A stretch of 64,000 nucleotides of DNA from Eleusine coracana subsp. coracana. Lineage: Eukaryota > Streptophyta > Magnoliopsida > Poales > Poaceae. Position numbers and translations under genes: made by a program. Below the pieces are notes generated by a model that worked only from the letters and a program-made list of their open reading frames with translations, was not told the origin of the DNA and made no database searches. How positions within the stretch are numbered: position 1 is the first letter of the stretch; every line of letters starts with the position of its first letter. The stretch lies in the NCBI GenBank assembly GCA_032690845.1, contig CM064431.1, positions 26,852,300 through 26,916,299 on the forward strand. The letters are read 5' to 3'. Below are positions 11,671 through 23,858 of the stretch, in pieces.

Positions 11671-13239
11671 GTTGGCACTTCCCAAGTGCCCCTTTTATAT
11701 GTGAATATTACCCCACTTAGAGCATAACTGATACTAATTTAGGCCATTTATCTGTGATATTGTCTATATATTTGTATATGCGTTGTTTTGGAGCTTTATT
11801 GCAGAAACAGGTAAAGTTGGTGATTAAAGTGATGCTGGAGAGGACAGGAGCCCAGAACCGATGAAAAGCATTGAAGAAGTCCAGTGCGCCGATCGGCACA
11901 GTCCATGAGCCGATCGGCGCAAGGGTGTTTAGGCCCACAGAAGTGACCGAGGCCCATTCTACATGTTTATGGAAGTTTATCTGCGCAAGACACTTGAAGA
12001 TATTTGTCTAGAAGATTTATGGAATTTCAAGAAGATTTATGGAACTTCAAGATCTTGACGTGTAGTACAAGACTTTATCTCAAAGGAAAAGGCCCACATG
12101 GCAGCTGCGGAAGACAGAGGAACCGACTCAGAGAAGAAACCAGAGAAGACACGGCTTGCGCCGATCGGCGCAATCCTGCGCCGATTGGCGCAACCGCCTT
12201 ATTTGCTAGAAACCGAGTCCTTTACGAGTAGAACCCCTATAAATACTTGTGAACCCGGCCGCAGAGAAAGGAGGCGACAGAGGGACACCAGATCCGTGAG
12301 TTAGAGCCATCGGGGCTTGCCCCGTTAGAATAGATCTCTAGTTGAGTTTCAAGAACCATTGGAGTTAAGAGTTGATCCGTCAAGGTAGGCCATCTCGATG
12401 GGGATGAACCTTACTCTATGTATCTCAAGGATGATTGAATATGTTGATGATGGTTTTGGTGATTTGTCTATCTTGATTCTATAATCATGCATGTGCTGAT
12501 TCCAATTGCTTAGTTCTAGGCTAACTAAGTAGATATTATCTTGATCGTGGTGATTAGGATAGTATTCGGATATTGTATTGATTATGGTTGCTTGATGATG
12601 CCAGTAGTGTGGTTTAGCGGTGACAGCACTAAGCCGGCACAGCACTATTGGATAGTTGAGTAGGGTAAGATACTCGCGCGATTAAGGGTTTCCTCTCGGC
12701 AGCGATAAATCGGGAGCCGCTCGGAAAGCAGGGCGGTCTTATTCATTATAGGTTTTGATTGATCTATATAATTACCCATTATGATGCTATTTAATTAGAC
12801 TTTCTGGTTACGATCTCACTAGTAGATATCTGGTTACTCACTTAACAGCATAGGCTTACAAGGCATCTGGCGCATTTTGGCTTAGATTCACTAGTGTGCC
12901 GATCGGCTCAACTCCTGCACCGATCGGCGCAACAACAGATTCACTGTCTGGCGCACTTTGACTTAGTTTCACTAGTGTGCCGATCGGCTCAACTCCTACG
13001 CTGGTCGGCGTAACAACAGATTTACTGTCTGGCGCACCTTTGCGCTCGCCAGTCTCCCCCTCATGCAACCGAAACTCGACAGTAGCCTTGACTAGATCTT
13101 TTACTGTTAACTTTGTTTAATCATTCCTAAGGTCCAGTGGATTCGAGAAACCTTGGAATACTCAATTCAAGGGAAAACATGCTACAATCATACACCATCC
13201 TCTTGCGGTATATAAGTGGGTGCGTAGGTACGACGAACA
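11671..13239 (+). repeat. Y 3' LTR
   Basis: Starts (G)TTGGCACTTCC and ends ACGAACA. It matches 3988-5216 but keeps two segments that the 5' copy lost. Palindrome cores are at 11889/11910, 12161/12181, 12899/12920 and 12980/13001. The target-site duplication copy CTCCT follows at 13240-13244. Confidence 0.87.
12238..12245 (+). promoter_or_regulatory. TATA box of Y LTR
   Basis: CTATAAATA followed by a G/A-rich leader is the best promoter candidate in this LTR. It is present here and deleted from the 5' LTR. A second TATATAAG at 13209 lies only about 30 bp from the LTR end, so it is a poor candidate. Confidence 0.6.
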
Positions 13240-13244
13240 CTCCT

Positions 13245-14529
13245 GCTCCTCCTCCCCTATCTGCTAACTAGAGGCTGACTGCGATCCCTTGGGGACTCGA
13301 GGTGTGTAGATGGTGGTCACCTTAGGGAATGCCTCATACTGCTCCTCTGTCACAAGACCCATCCTCCTCAATAGATAGCAAATGTATGGAGCATAGATCA
13401 GGTGACGTCCTCCAACCCTCTCAGAGATAACCTCCTCCATCTCCCCTATCAGTAGATCTGCCTGGTCAAAGTGCTGCCTCCTCACAATAGCTGCTACAAC
13501 CCACTAGTGAAGTAGAGTGAACTCCTCTATGTAGCCAGACCTAGGGATGATAGTCCTGGTGACTATCGCTCTAACCACCTTGTCCTCTGCGGTGAGTCTC
13601 GCAGGGCCTCTCTCAAAACCTGGTGTGTGTGGTGGTGGAAAGGCAATCGGCACCATGTCAACTGAAGGTAGCATCCCTCCCTGTGGGCTGCGAGGTGGCT
13701 TTAGGGATGGGTAGGCACTCCTATAGAGCTGAAGATCTGAAGCAAGGAATCCAAGGTTAGCAATCAGATCCTCTCGTGTCACACACTGTGGCTGCCCTCT
13801 GAACAAGAACCAGATCTCTGAGCGGTCTCTGGCTATGCACAGTGTGGCATTGAACTCAAGGACTATGTCTTCTCTGAACCTGTATGGAGTAGTAACTAGC
13901 TCTGCTAGTCCTGGCAAGTATGTGAAGTACTGCTCCATACCAGTGCTGGTGTCTCTCCTCATAGCCTGGTAAGTCGTGTACTGCTACAGCACAAACACCT
14001 TGTCCTTGCCCTTCATGGTGAGATAGCGTCTCAGACCCTCTCTGATCTTCCTCTGGAGGCCTGTCCAGTACCTCTCTCCTGCAGCGGGATCCCTGGGGAC
14101 TGGAACCCACTACTTAAAGGGAACCAGACGTAGCGCCTTAAGGTCCTTTGTAGTAACCCTAAGTATGTCCGGCTCTCCGGCTGCCTCAACCAGTCTCTGC
14201 AGCCTCCTGGTACACACTGTACAGGTGCACTGCGGGTCTCCTGCCCGGTGAGCTGTCCTCTAGGGAACTATCTGCTCTGGCTACTCAGTCTCCTCCTCCA
14301 GCTCCTCTGACTCGTACTCAGAGCTCTCCTCCTCTGACACCTCCTCCTCAGACTCCTCCTGCTGCTGTCTGGAGGAACTCTGCTCTGCAGTTCTCGATGA
14401 CCTCCCCTGACGAGAAGTCGGAGTACGCTGCGGCCACGGAGGTGGAACAACTCCTGTAGCTAGAGGTGCAGTCCTCTGCCTGGTGCTCCTCCGAACACCC
14501 TGTGACTCAGCTGGCTGGCTGATGATCAA
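13245..14529 (-). pseudogene. X second ORF, main part (broken)
   Basis: Minus-strand fragments 14529-14281, 14110-13856, 13962-13504 and 13485-13264 belong to one degenerate ORF. Its N-terminus is Ser/Thr/Arg-rich and then strongly acidic (EESEEEVSEEESSEYESEEL). The middle contains FREDIVLEFNATLCIA and LFRGQPQCVTREDLIANLGF. The end contains HFDQADLLIGEMEEVISERV and LIYAPYICYLLRRMGL. This layout (FNATL strand, ITREDLA-like helix, then DLLIGEM and YAPYI) is the style of the Pfam Transposase_32 proteins found in many plant LTR elements. Several frameshifts and stops are present, and Y split off its C-terminus. No catalytic residues are recognised. It is unrelated at sequence level to the Y second ORF as far as I can see, though both occupy a similar position. 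Confidence 0.6.
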
Positions 14530-16700
14530 TCATGAGCCAGGTGTTCTATGTGACCGCTCCATGGCATCCAGGTGTCGTGCTAGCTGTCTGGCCCTCTCTG
14601 ACTCTGGGTCCAGTCTCGGTCTTCTTCCTGCTCTTCGGCTTCTCTGGCATCTTTCCCTTACCATTGTCCTATCCTGACCATGCCATCTCTGCTGCAAACT
14701 GCTGCCACTGCATGCACGTAGGTATAGACAGGATAAGTATAGAACATATATAAGTCTACAAGTAAAGCACCGCTAGGAAAGAATGCGCAATAGAAATCCT
14801 AGCACTGAATGAAGGACATGATCACTAGGCAATTAAGCAAAGTAACAACAGTGATCATCGACTATATGTGGCTGGTGCGAGTCATCTAGTGTGCAATCAA
14901 ATAAAAGACAATTAATCTAACTGCTTACTAGACAGGAGACAACCCTAGATATGAAATTAACAGATAGGCATGGAATTAATTGCATCTAGGTTGAGCCAAA
15001 TTAACTAATTAATGCAATTAAAGTCTAGGCATTTATCCATAATTGCATCAATTAAATTTAATTACTCAAAACTAGGGCATATATTGATGAATGGGAGATT
15101 AGCACAATACCCTGGGATATCGACGACGAGACACGCAACCGATTGCCGGAAAGTTGAGATTTTAAGTTGTCGGCAATGGAAATTGGAGGGGGGAAAAGGA
15201 GCAACTTTGCCCTAAGTCAGTGGAGCTCGGCGAGGTGTTGCCTAGGCGTGCGTGCGCGAGGTGGAGGACAGGGCGGCAGCATGGGTGCGATAGCGGTGCG
15301 GCTGCTCGGCGGCAATTGGTGATGCGGCGGCTCTGGTCAAGGCGGCAGTGCGGCTGTGCGGACTCAGGCGGGCAGGCGCGCGAGGGCTAGCGGGGACGAA
15401 CAGCGGCGAGCAACGGAGTGGCGACACTGGAGGAGGGCGCAGTGGCTTGTCGGTGATAGCGCGGCGACGGCGATGAGGAGACAACAGCGGTGGCATTCCC
15501 GGCGCGGACTCGGCTTCGGGCGAAGTGAACGAGGACGAAGACAAAAAGTCTCCCTCGACTTTGACTTAGGTCAAAAAGGAATCGATGGCCGAGATCAATC
15601 AAGGAACAGATCAATGGTCCAGATCTGAAAGAATACACCATGTTTTCAACTAAGTGACCGGACCGTCCGGTCCTTGCATCGTACCGTCTGGTCACTTCGA
15701 GTCCCCTGAAAACAAGGTTCTGGATGAACAGAACTTCGTGTAGATTGAACTGTCCAGTCCTTAACGACAGGTTTGTCTGGTCTACATTCCATGTCTCCTC
15801 GAACCACTATGCACAAGGCACAGACCGAATTGTACGGTCTAATGACCGGACCGTACGGTCACTACCAGGAATCGCTAAATCAAGGAATTTCTCCATTTTC
15901 CAAGTGCCCTCGCTAAACACTCAAATAAACACTGCACTTGGAATATGAAGGGAACTCTCAAACACTCCTTTTCAAATAGTGGCACTCTATGGCCTTATAA
16001 TTTTCGTAAATGCCAAATGAAAGATGGAGCAAATAAGAACCAAGGCAATTAAAAACAAAATGGGTATGTATGAGCCTTAGCCTATGAACCATACGAGTAG
16101 ATTTAACCTCAGAGTTCATAAGAGCATGCTCAATGGGCATGAAGCACAATCCTTTCCTTTGGTCACACTTATGGAGATGTAATCTCATATTTATCATGAG
16201 GCACAAATTTCTCCAAGTGAGACAAGCCTCCTTTGTGTTTCCTATATGATGCATGCAACAAGCATTTTACATATGCAATGAAAGTAAACATGCCATGTGA
16301 ATGCAAGCAATATTAAAACAAGACACAAAGGAAACCTAACAATGTCAAGTTTGAACCCCTCTTAAGCTTACTCACTATAAGCCATACACTTGCCTTGAGA
16401 GAAGCCAAACCACCATCTCAAGCACTCCCCCTTGCTTATAGCTATCTTGAGTGGGTTAGACATTGACTAATTTTTATGTGTTTTTCTTTTAGTTATTTAC
16501 ACATGCATGGATGCAAAGCATATTAGTCACAAAGGAGTCCTAATTAACATGCAATGCAAGAAAAAGAAAAGACACACTACAACTACCAAGAACAAACACG
16601 GTTACCTCCCTCATGAGTAGATATAACATTGAGGTCCATGTCACTTGTGGTGGACTTCACATGATCTTTATGAAAGCGCTCGGTCCACCACCACCACCAT
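14530..16700 (-). other. X internal noncoding region between gag and second ORF
   Basis: This is where pol would be expected, but no pol motif is present. It holds AT-rich sequence, a GC-rich block at about 15220-15560 whose ORFs on both strands look low-complexity, and two palindrome pairs (15655/15676 and 15822/15843, both 21 bp apart). The GC-rich block could be a captured host fragment or an old promoter. I cannot identify it. Confidence 0.5.
15655..15861. repeat. X-type palindrome pairs outside the LTR
   Basis: Near-palindromes start at 15655 and 15676 and again at 15822 and 15843, each pair exactly 21 bp apart. A decayed copy lies around 15740-15780. They match the LTR consensus TGACCGGACCGTCCGGTCA but lie in the internal region of X. 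Confidence 0.8.
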
Positions 16701-18558
16701 CTAGGTCTTGTTCTTGGCCACCCACTTGTACGCGGTCGACCTCTCAAGATCAACTATGCACTTAGGCACCCATATGCTCTTGACCTTTCTCTTCTTGTTT
16801 GGTGGTCCCAAAGCCTTTGCTTTCACCTTGCCACCCTTGTCCCTAAAAAGCTTGAAGTGGGTGTTCTCATGGAACAAGTTAGGGTTAGGCAAAACAATGG
16901 AACTTCTCACCATAGGGCAATCCTTGATGGTGTGGCCATCCTTGCAACACCTCTCACAATAGTAGTCGTCGGTGAGTAGGGGTTTGACCCATTCGGGAAT
17001 GGAGTCACTCATCCTGATAATGTCGATGGAGACGGGATATGAGCCAAGTCCACGGTGGGAGATGTTGTTCACTAGATTCTTCCCAAGAATCTCCTTGTGG
17101 ATGGCTCTACCACGTGCAAGTCTCTCAAAGTCGTCCATCATCATTTTCCTCTCTTCCTTGAGCTTGTGATATTCCTTCAAAACATAAGGCTCAAGAGAAG
17201 AAACCTCATTCGAGGTGGTTAGTTCATCACACATAGTAGAAGCATCGCTCATTGATGAACTAGAGGAGGGAGAGGCAAGGTTCTCGACATTGATGGCCTC
17301 ACAAGTAATCTCAAGGGCCTTGTACTTCTCATGAAGCTCTACATGATCACCCTTGAGTTTGTCATAACTCTTGTTTAGGGCATCATGAGATGTGACAAGG
17401 TCATTAAGCTCACTCTCAAGGTCTACAACACGGTCCTTAGCCAACTTACACTCTTTTCTTACCACACCCAACATTTTGGATTTTTTGATGGCGATGTCGC
17501 GGGCTTGCTCTAGCATACTCCACAACTCGGCACAAGTGTGCTCCTCGTCATCGCTGTCACTGCTACTCTCATCCTCACTCTCCCCACGGTGGCTCAAGGC
17601 CATGAGACACGTGGGAGGTGGAGGGAGAGCTTGTGGTGATGTGGTCTTGATCATGGCTAGGTCGGCCACTTCTTCATCACTTGAGGAAGAGGACTCATCA
17701 CATGAATTGTCACTAGTCCACTCCCCAACAAGAGCCTTGCATAAGAATCTTTTCTTGGAGTCATTGGCTTTGCCTTTGCCCTTGCTCTTGTCTTTGTTGA
17801 AGAACCTCTTCTTCTTTTGCTTGGATTTGGGGTCTTCATCATCTTCTTCTTCACTTGAATCTTGCGACTTGAATGCTTCTTTCTTGGGCTTTGGGCACTC
17901 TCGAACAAAGTGATTCTTTGAGCCACAATTAAAGCACTTGCCCCGGGACTTGGAAGTGAACTTGTTCTTGAAGGTCTTCATCTTCTTCATGAGAAGAGCC
18001 AAGTCCTCAGTCAAGTCACCCTCATCATCATCTTCATCATCATCCTCATCGGTGACTGCCTTCTTCTTGCTTTTCTTGCTCTTGCTTGTCAGCTTGTAGA
18101 GCAAGGTTCGATGGTTGAGGATCATCCATCCCTAACTGGTAGCTCTTGAAGGCAGTGATCTTGCCAAGTACATCCTTTATGGTCTTGGTCTTGAGGTCAC
18201 TCATTAAGGTGTAGGTGATCATGGACTCATACTTGAGGTCTTTGAAAAGCCTCAAGAATCTTCTGATGACCTCCACAGGCTTGAGCTTGAAATCATCCCC
18301 AAGTGCATTGATCTCCTCCACTAGCACATGAAAACGAGAATAAACAGTGTTAGCTCTCTCATGTGGTAATCTAGCAAAGTTATCATACTTGTTCTTCAGC
18401 ACATAGTATCTTTCCTCTTCGACATCGCTAGTACCCTCATGGATACTCTGAATCTTAGTCCACATACCTTGTGCTGTCGAACTCGAGTCCAACCTCACAA
18501 ACACATCCTTAGAGATGCATGAGAACAGAGCATTCTTAGCCTTTGCGTTGTTCTTAAT
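16701..18558 (-). pseudogene. X gag, C-terminal part (SIRE/Maximus-like)
   Basis: The gag domain contains NNAKAKNALFSCISKDVFV and MWTKIQSIHEGT near the split. A frameshift lies near 18070-18125, after LGMDDPQPSNLALQA. There follow a Lys-rich and acidic linker, a CCHC knuckle (CFNCGSKNHFVRECPKP) near 17880-17930, and a Ser/Asp/Glu-rich segment. A long coiled coil runs about 17520-17290. A second Cys-rich knuckle (CERCCKDGHTIKDCP) lies near 16920-16965, and the C-terminus ends KWVAKNKT. This order matches SIRE/Maximus copia gag proteins. Element Z is inserted at 18558/18559. Without pol and with frame damage, the product is not expected to be functional. Confidence 0.82.
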
Positions 18559-19205
18559 TGTGACATCCCATGTCACAAAAAGTTGATTAAGCTAACCCTA
18601 ATGTTAAATTGCTGGCTAATTAAACATTTCAAATGATTAAAGTGCCAAAGAAAAAGGGGAATAAATTTAATTGATTAAATCCACAATTTGGCCAATTAAT
18701 AGCATTTCACAAACATTACAAAACTCAATGAAAGTGTGCCAATGTTTTTGCACATTCCAGTGTATCATGTCAAGAATGAAGTTTGGGGAATTTATCATAA
18801 TTTTTGGTAAAGGTTTCATACCCTTAAAAATTCCCTAAGTGCAGAGAAAAGTACCACTATTCCAGGATTTCTCATAAATTCTGCAACAGAAATTTTAGCA
18901 CGGCCCTAAAAGCAAAGTTGGAGAATATAGTTTTCTGGACATGCACAAAAATTGGCATGAAGATTGGAGCACCGAAACTTGGAGGATTTGGCAAAGTACA
19001 GAGCATTATTTCCAGTCAAAGGGTCAACACTCTTCTCTTTCCTTTTGTCCACTCAACAATCTACAACACCGTACCCCTCTCCCTCCACCGGCCACCGATC
19101 ACCCTCCTCTCTCCACCCATCCTGGTCACTGCTCTGCTGCTCTGTCATGTGCCATCGACCAACATTGAAGCCCCCACCGACGACCCACTCCCCTCCGGCC
19201 AGCTC

Positions 19206-19206
<1 letters not shown>

Positions 19207-19239
<33 letters not shown>
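19207..19239. repeat. Poly-C run
   Basis: An uninterrupted run of 33 C residues inside Z. Its true length may be uncertain in sequencing. Confidence 0.9.
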
Positions 19240-19240
<1 letters not shown>

Positions 19241-21426
19241 ATCTCTCTCCCTCTCTCGGCTATAAGCGCAACAGCGGCAAGGCCTGCTCTCTCATTCTCC
19301 CTCTGCTCTCTCTTGACACTCTAGGCACCCCAGCACACCCCATCCCCGTCGCCAGTAAGCGCAGCAGCGGAAATCGAGCGTCGCCTCTGTTTTCCCTCCG
19401 CCATGGCCGCCGTCTCGTTGAGCTCCACCTAGGCAGCTCCTCGTCCTCTTCTTTTTCCTCAAATCGGTGCGCAAGCATCTCCACTAGCATGCCCCTGACC
19501 CGCTCCCTCTATGTCACAGCGACCTCGCTGGAATCGACAAGGAAAAGAGCCGCCGCCGTCGGGTTCCTCCCACCCCACCGACGAGACCCCCTCTCCGGCC
19601 ATCCCCGTCGACCAGCTCCTCCACGCCGTCAATCACCGCACCAATGTGATGCCCTCCTGCCACTCCCCGACCTCTCTCGCTCGCCGTGCACGCCGCACGA
19701 CATCGCCGTACACCCCCCTGCTCCACCGCTCGCCGCCAGCCGCCTCCGGCGCCTCCTGTCGGTCGCCGACCGGTGCCACGAGGTCGTCGTGAGACACAGA
19801 GCACTTTGGCAAAAGGGCGTTCGCGTGGCCGTGCCGCCGCTTGGCCGTTGGCCCAAGCTCGCCCACGGTCATTTGAAAATGTCGAGTGGCATTTCTGTAA
19901 TTTATCTCAAACTTTGATAAACATTCAAAAATTCATAACTCGAGAAATAAAAGTCAAATAATTATGAAACCGATTTTGTTGGATTCATAAAATTCTCCTC
20001 TACCAGAAAAACAAGATGAGAACCAAAGTTATGAAATATGTTAATTAAATTAATTCACCAAAGTTAGGACCTTTCTAAGAGAAATAAATCCATAAGTAAA
20101 AATATATAGCTGGTAAAATCATGGAATTTGGTCAGTAAGCATTTCATGCCATTCCTAAACTTTCTGCAAAAGCACATTTTCATTTTCATGCATATTTTTA
20201 GAGTTATTACATAATCATTATATTGGTAAATGAATTTTTATAAATTCCCTGATAGGAATTTAATTAAGAGGCTTTGCATGTCTGCTAAGTAGGCCTTAAC
20301 ACACCCATGTAAAACACCTTGTTATTTCCCTAGCACCAGAGGTATGTTTTTATTTGAGATATAGGTGATGTGCTTATTAATTGCAATGCCTCATACTTCC
20401 CTAATTAGAAGTTTGTCCCCTTAAATTAAGTAATTGCCCAGAATGTTATGCAAGCATACCATCTCATGCATGAGCATCATTCCGTCAATTCTATTTATTG
20501 AGGAAGTGCCATGAATCATCGTCCAAATCCTTACTGTGCATTGCACTGCATTGACTTGGAAGCGAGACCGGGAGCAAGACCGTGACAAGCAACTCCGAGG
20601 AGCCCGAAGTCGAGCTAAACCACGTTGAGGCTACTAACTTTGAACAGTCCCAAGGCAAGCCCCGATGCACACCGATTTATTTGCGAGTTCTTTTTATTTT
20701 GTCGCAATATAGGAATATTGTATTATGCATTAGGTATAGGGCTTGGATGGAAACCCGCTTGCATAAACCAACTATGACCTATAATTAGTTTATGTTAGTA
20801 AGCCTTTTCGTTAGCAACTGCTAGGCTTAACCCAGGGGAGTCAACGATAGGCTATGGGATCACTTGATTCAATCATGATTCACATGAAGAATGAAATTAG
20901 TTAAAATTTGAGAACCTATCGTTGCAACTCCGCGGACAAGTATTGAACAGTACCAAGTGCATACCTTTATATGGGAATTGGTAAACCTAGTAACTTGGAC
21001 GCCGTATTGTTGGACGGTATTACTCATCGATCCAGAGGTGATGTGAATGGCACGGTGGATGCACGGGTTGAGGACCGCTGGAGAGTGCACGGGTTAAGCC
21101 TCGGATACGAAGTGCTGTATCGCGGGGAGGACGTGTACTCGGGATCGATGGACCCGGATTGACTTTATCGCAATCTCGTGAATGGTGGTCATACGTGTTC
21201 TTAAATGATGCGTATGGCGTGTACTTGGGTTTTTCTCCTGCAGGATGTAAATTGATTCGAATTATCGTCCCTCGTGGTTATGAGTACCTCTTGTTTCGAG
21301 CAGTGGCAATGATACTTTAAGTAGAGAAGTTGGTTATGATGTTGAAATTTATTTACTCTATGGCTACATATTGCTATGTTGTATTTTTCTTTATATTTGT
21401 ACAAGTCTTAGCAGCTAGCTAGGTTC

Positions 21427-22349
21427 TGATGAGGACATCACTCCTATGGATACACACAACACTCCTCCAAATCTGGACTTGCAAGGTCCAATGACTAGAG
21501 CTCGTGCACGACGACAAAATTTAGAGGTGAGCTCGTTCCTACGTTCTTTGCTATATGTTACTTTTGAGAATGGTTTGCTACCTAATGATTATTTTATGAT
21601 TAAAAACCATGGAGAGGACCAGGAGATGATGGGAGAAGGAGTTGGGAACGTGGAGGACCAGCAAGGGCTTGGAAGCCAAAGTGGAGGCCCAATCAAAACC
21701 GACTTCGAGTCTGTTTCGGGGCCCAGGACCAGTCTACACTAAAACAGTCGCCCAGGACGCATACGGACTCGGATTTGGACGTTCTACATATGCACGGAAA
21801 GATAAGGATAAGACCTTTCCAATGCTGCCGGCCTCATGTCAAAATTCATCCGGAGTCATCGAGAATCATCAAAACAAGAGAGAGTCCAGAATCTGTGTTG
21901 GTGCTGCGTCGCCCATTTTTGGCCTTTGGGCTTTGTATCTAGTTGAGCCCAATTAAGGGCGCATCCAGAGGGTCTTGCACGACCCTAGGGTCTTTATATA
22001 CAGCCGCCACCACACCATTAGGGTTCGGGTTTTGCTTAGATCAATTCTGTTCATAAACAGTTTCGCCATTCATCGGTTTGTGAGACCCCAACTTCGAGAG
22101 TTTAATCATACATCTGCAATTGTGTTGCATTCTTCATTGTTCTTGCTTGTGTTCTTGATTCATAGGCAGGGATTAGCCTTCTCGGCGAGGTCAATCGTCT
22201 TTGGACGGTTGATAACCAGAGGAGACGTCGTGCTGCGATTGCGGGGTTTAGAACGTGCTGTTCTGAAGCCGGATCGATTTGTGTGTCGCCTCCGATCAAA
22301 TCAACTTACCAAGAACCTTTCGGAAGATCAGGAACCCTTGTTCACATCA
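21427..22349 (+). repeat. W 5' LTR
   Basis: Starts TGATGAGGACATC and ends TTCACATCA. It contains a duplicate of the pol 3' end (stop near 21740). A TATA-like TTTATATAC lies near 21992-22000. Confidence 0.92.
21992..22000 (+). promoter_or_regulatory. TATA box of W LTR
   Basis: TTTATATAC lies between U3-like sequence and a GC-richer leader. The matching GTTATATAC is at about 27494-27502 in the 3' LTR. Confidence 0.6.
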
Positions 22350-23566
22350 AGTGGTAAGCAGAGCTTCAGGTGCACCGTCAGGTTCGCACTACCCTTTAGT
22401 TTTGTTTTCGTGTTCTTCCTATCGTCCACAGAAAATACCCAAAAAAAAATTTGCCCCGCCCATAACCACGTGTTTAGCCTTTGCATATTTCAATTTCAGA
22501 GTCCGTAGTGTTGAGTTTCTGCCCTAGTTCTTGTTTAGTCGCTGGTTTAGTTTGTGTTTTTGTTGTCAGTAGTGTTTTCCTTGTAACCCTAGCCGCCATC
22601 CCCTTCACCATCCTCGGTTTTTGTCGGCTTTGTGTGCTAGGGTTGATTGATCAACACGCCCACCCTAATCCCACCCTAAACCTACCCTCACCACCTCGGA
22701 CCAATTTTCACATATTCTACTTTCCGCTGCATCCACCTCGCCAAACAAAAATCCCTACCCGACCCCAAGCCGACTCGGATTTCACTCCAACCCCCGGGTT
22801 TTTCATAACCGATTCCGACCCCCCTTCGGTAAAACAACCATAACTTTTCGCTCGGTTGTCCGTTTTGGCTGAAATTTTTACAGGAGATTCTTGACAAAAA
22901 GTTGAGTTGACCCACACTCGGCTACGCCCTATGTGCCCTCGTCAAAAAATTCAAAAAAAATCAGGAAGATAAAAAAAAATTCATTCAAGTTGAAACCCGA
23001 CGTTTTTTGAAACTTCAAGATTTTCCGTAGGCCACGTCCTAGCTCGGTTTGAGCTGAAATTTTTTATGGTTTCTCCCTGTTTGCTAGTGAGTTGGAAAAA
23101 ATATCAAAAAAATAAAATCAAAAAACCAAAATTTGGGATTCCTACTAGTGCTTCATCTAGCCCCCTGGAATTTCTGAGTTTGGCTGTTTTACACTAAGTC
23201 CTCTGTTATCGACTGTGTCCCTTTGTCTCCTTGTTTCTTCTTTGCTATCACTACTATTCTAGGACATAGTTAGACCAGCAACTAGGGACAAGTTACTTGG
23301 GCACTTATTCAGCTTTACTATCTGTTTTTGATTTGTGTGCCACTCATCTTTATATATTTGGCCTTCCTAGCTCTACATACTTCTTCTGGACAGCACATAG
23401 GTTATTTTGTGACCCATGCAATTGTGGAACATAGCTCCTTGGTATCCTTCACTTTGTTGTTTTCAGAACTTTGTAAGAGCTTTGCAAGAAGCTTCCTTTT
23501 GCTGTGTTGAGAGGCACCACTGCTTAGTACTTTTGTAGGGATAACCTTCACTTTTTTTTTCCTGTT
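22350..23566 (+). other. W primer-site remnant and 5' leader
   Basis: AGTGGTAAGCAGAGC at 22350-22364 resembles the methionine-tRNA primer site TGGTATCAGAGC with changes. The following 1.2 kb is a T- and A-rich leader without coding potential, as in CRM elements. Confidence 0.7.
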
Positions 23567-23578
23567 TTGGTGTTTCTG

Positions 23579-23812
23579 ATGTCAGGAAGCGATGGAGAGG
23601 GTGCTTCACCCTCAAAATTGGATGAGTGCGTGAGCCAAAATCAGTTACAGAAGGCTTTGCAGGCGGTTCGGAGTGATTTGGCAGAGACGATCACCAGGGC
23701 CGTCATCGACGCCGTCACCAAGCTTCACCTAGGAGAAAGCATTGAGCGGTTGGATAAGAGAGTCTCTAAGCTAACCGATCAGGTTGTCGAATTGGAGACC
23801 GCTCACAAGACC

Positions 23813-23858
<46 letters not shown>

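Larger units (their letters stand above)
3988..13239 (+). mobile_element. Athila-like Ty3/gypsy element 'Y' (gag-protease plus second ORF, no RT or integrase)
   Basis: Two direct LTRs (3988-5216 and 11671-13239) flank the element, with TSD GTCCT/CTCCT. The primer site starts TGGCGCC, as in Athila-type elements. The gag region carries Athila hallmarks (VCSTFKIAG, FPFSL, KAITTWSGK) and the protease has CDLGASVSVMP. There is no reverse transcriptase, RNase H or integrase. After the protease comes a noncoding stretch, a TATA box and a second ORF. Thirteen phased pairs of a 16-bp palindrome (TGCGCCGATCGGCGCA) occur throughout. It is inserted in the second ORF of X. Confidence 0.88.

Noticed and set aside
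13200..13230. TATATAAG near the Y LTR ends as promoter
   Set aside because: It lies about 30 bp from the LTR end, so transcripts would start outside the LTR. TATAAATA at 12238 is a better candidate.
3988..13239. Regularly spaced palindromes looking like a CRISPR array
   Set aside because: Repeats are dispersed pairs over 9 kb inside a plant retroelement, without regular unique spacers or cas genes.
19260..19961. ORFs on both strands in the GC-rich part of Z
   Set aside because: Same situation as in S: a GC-rich LTR segment with composition-driven frames.
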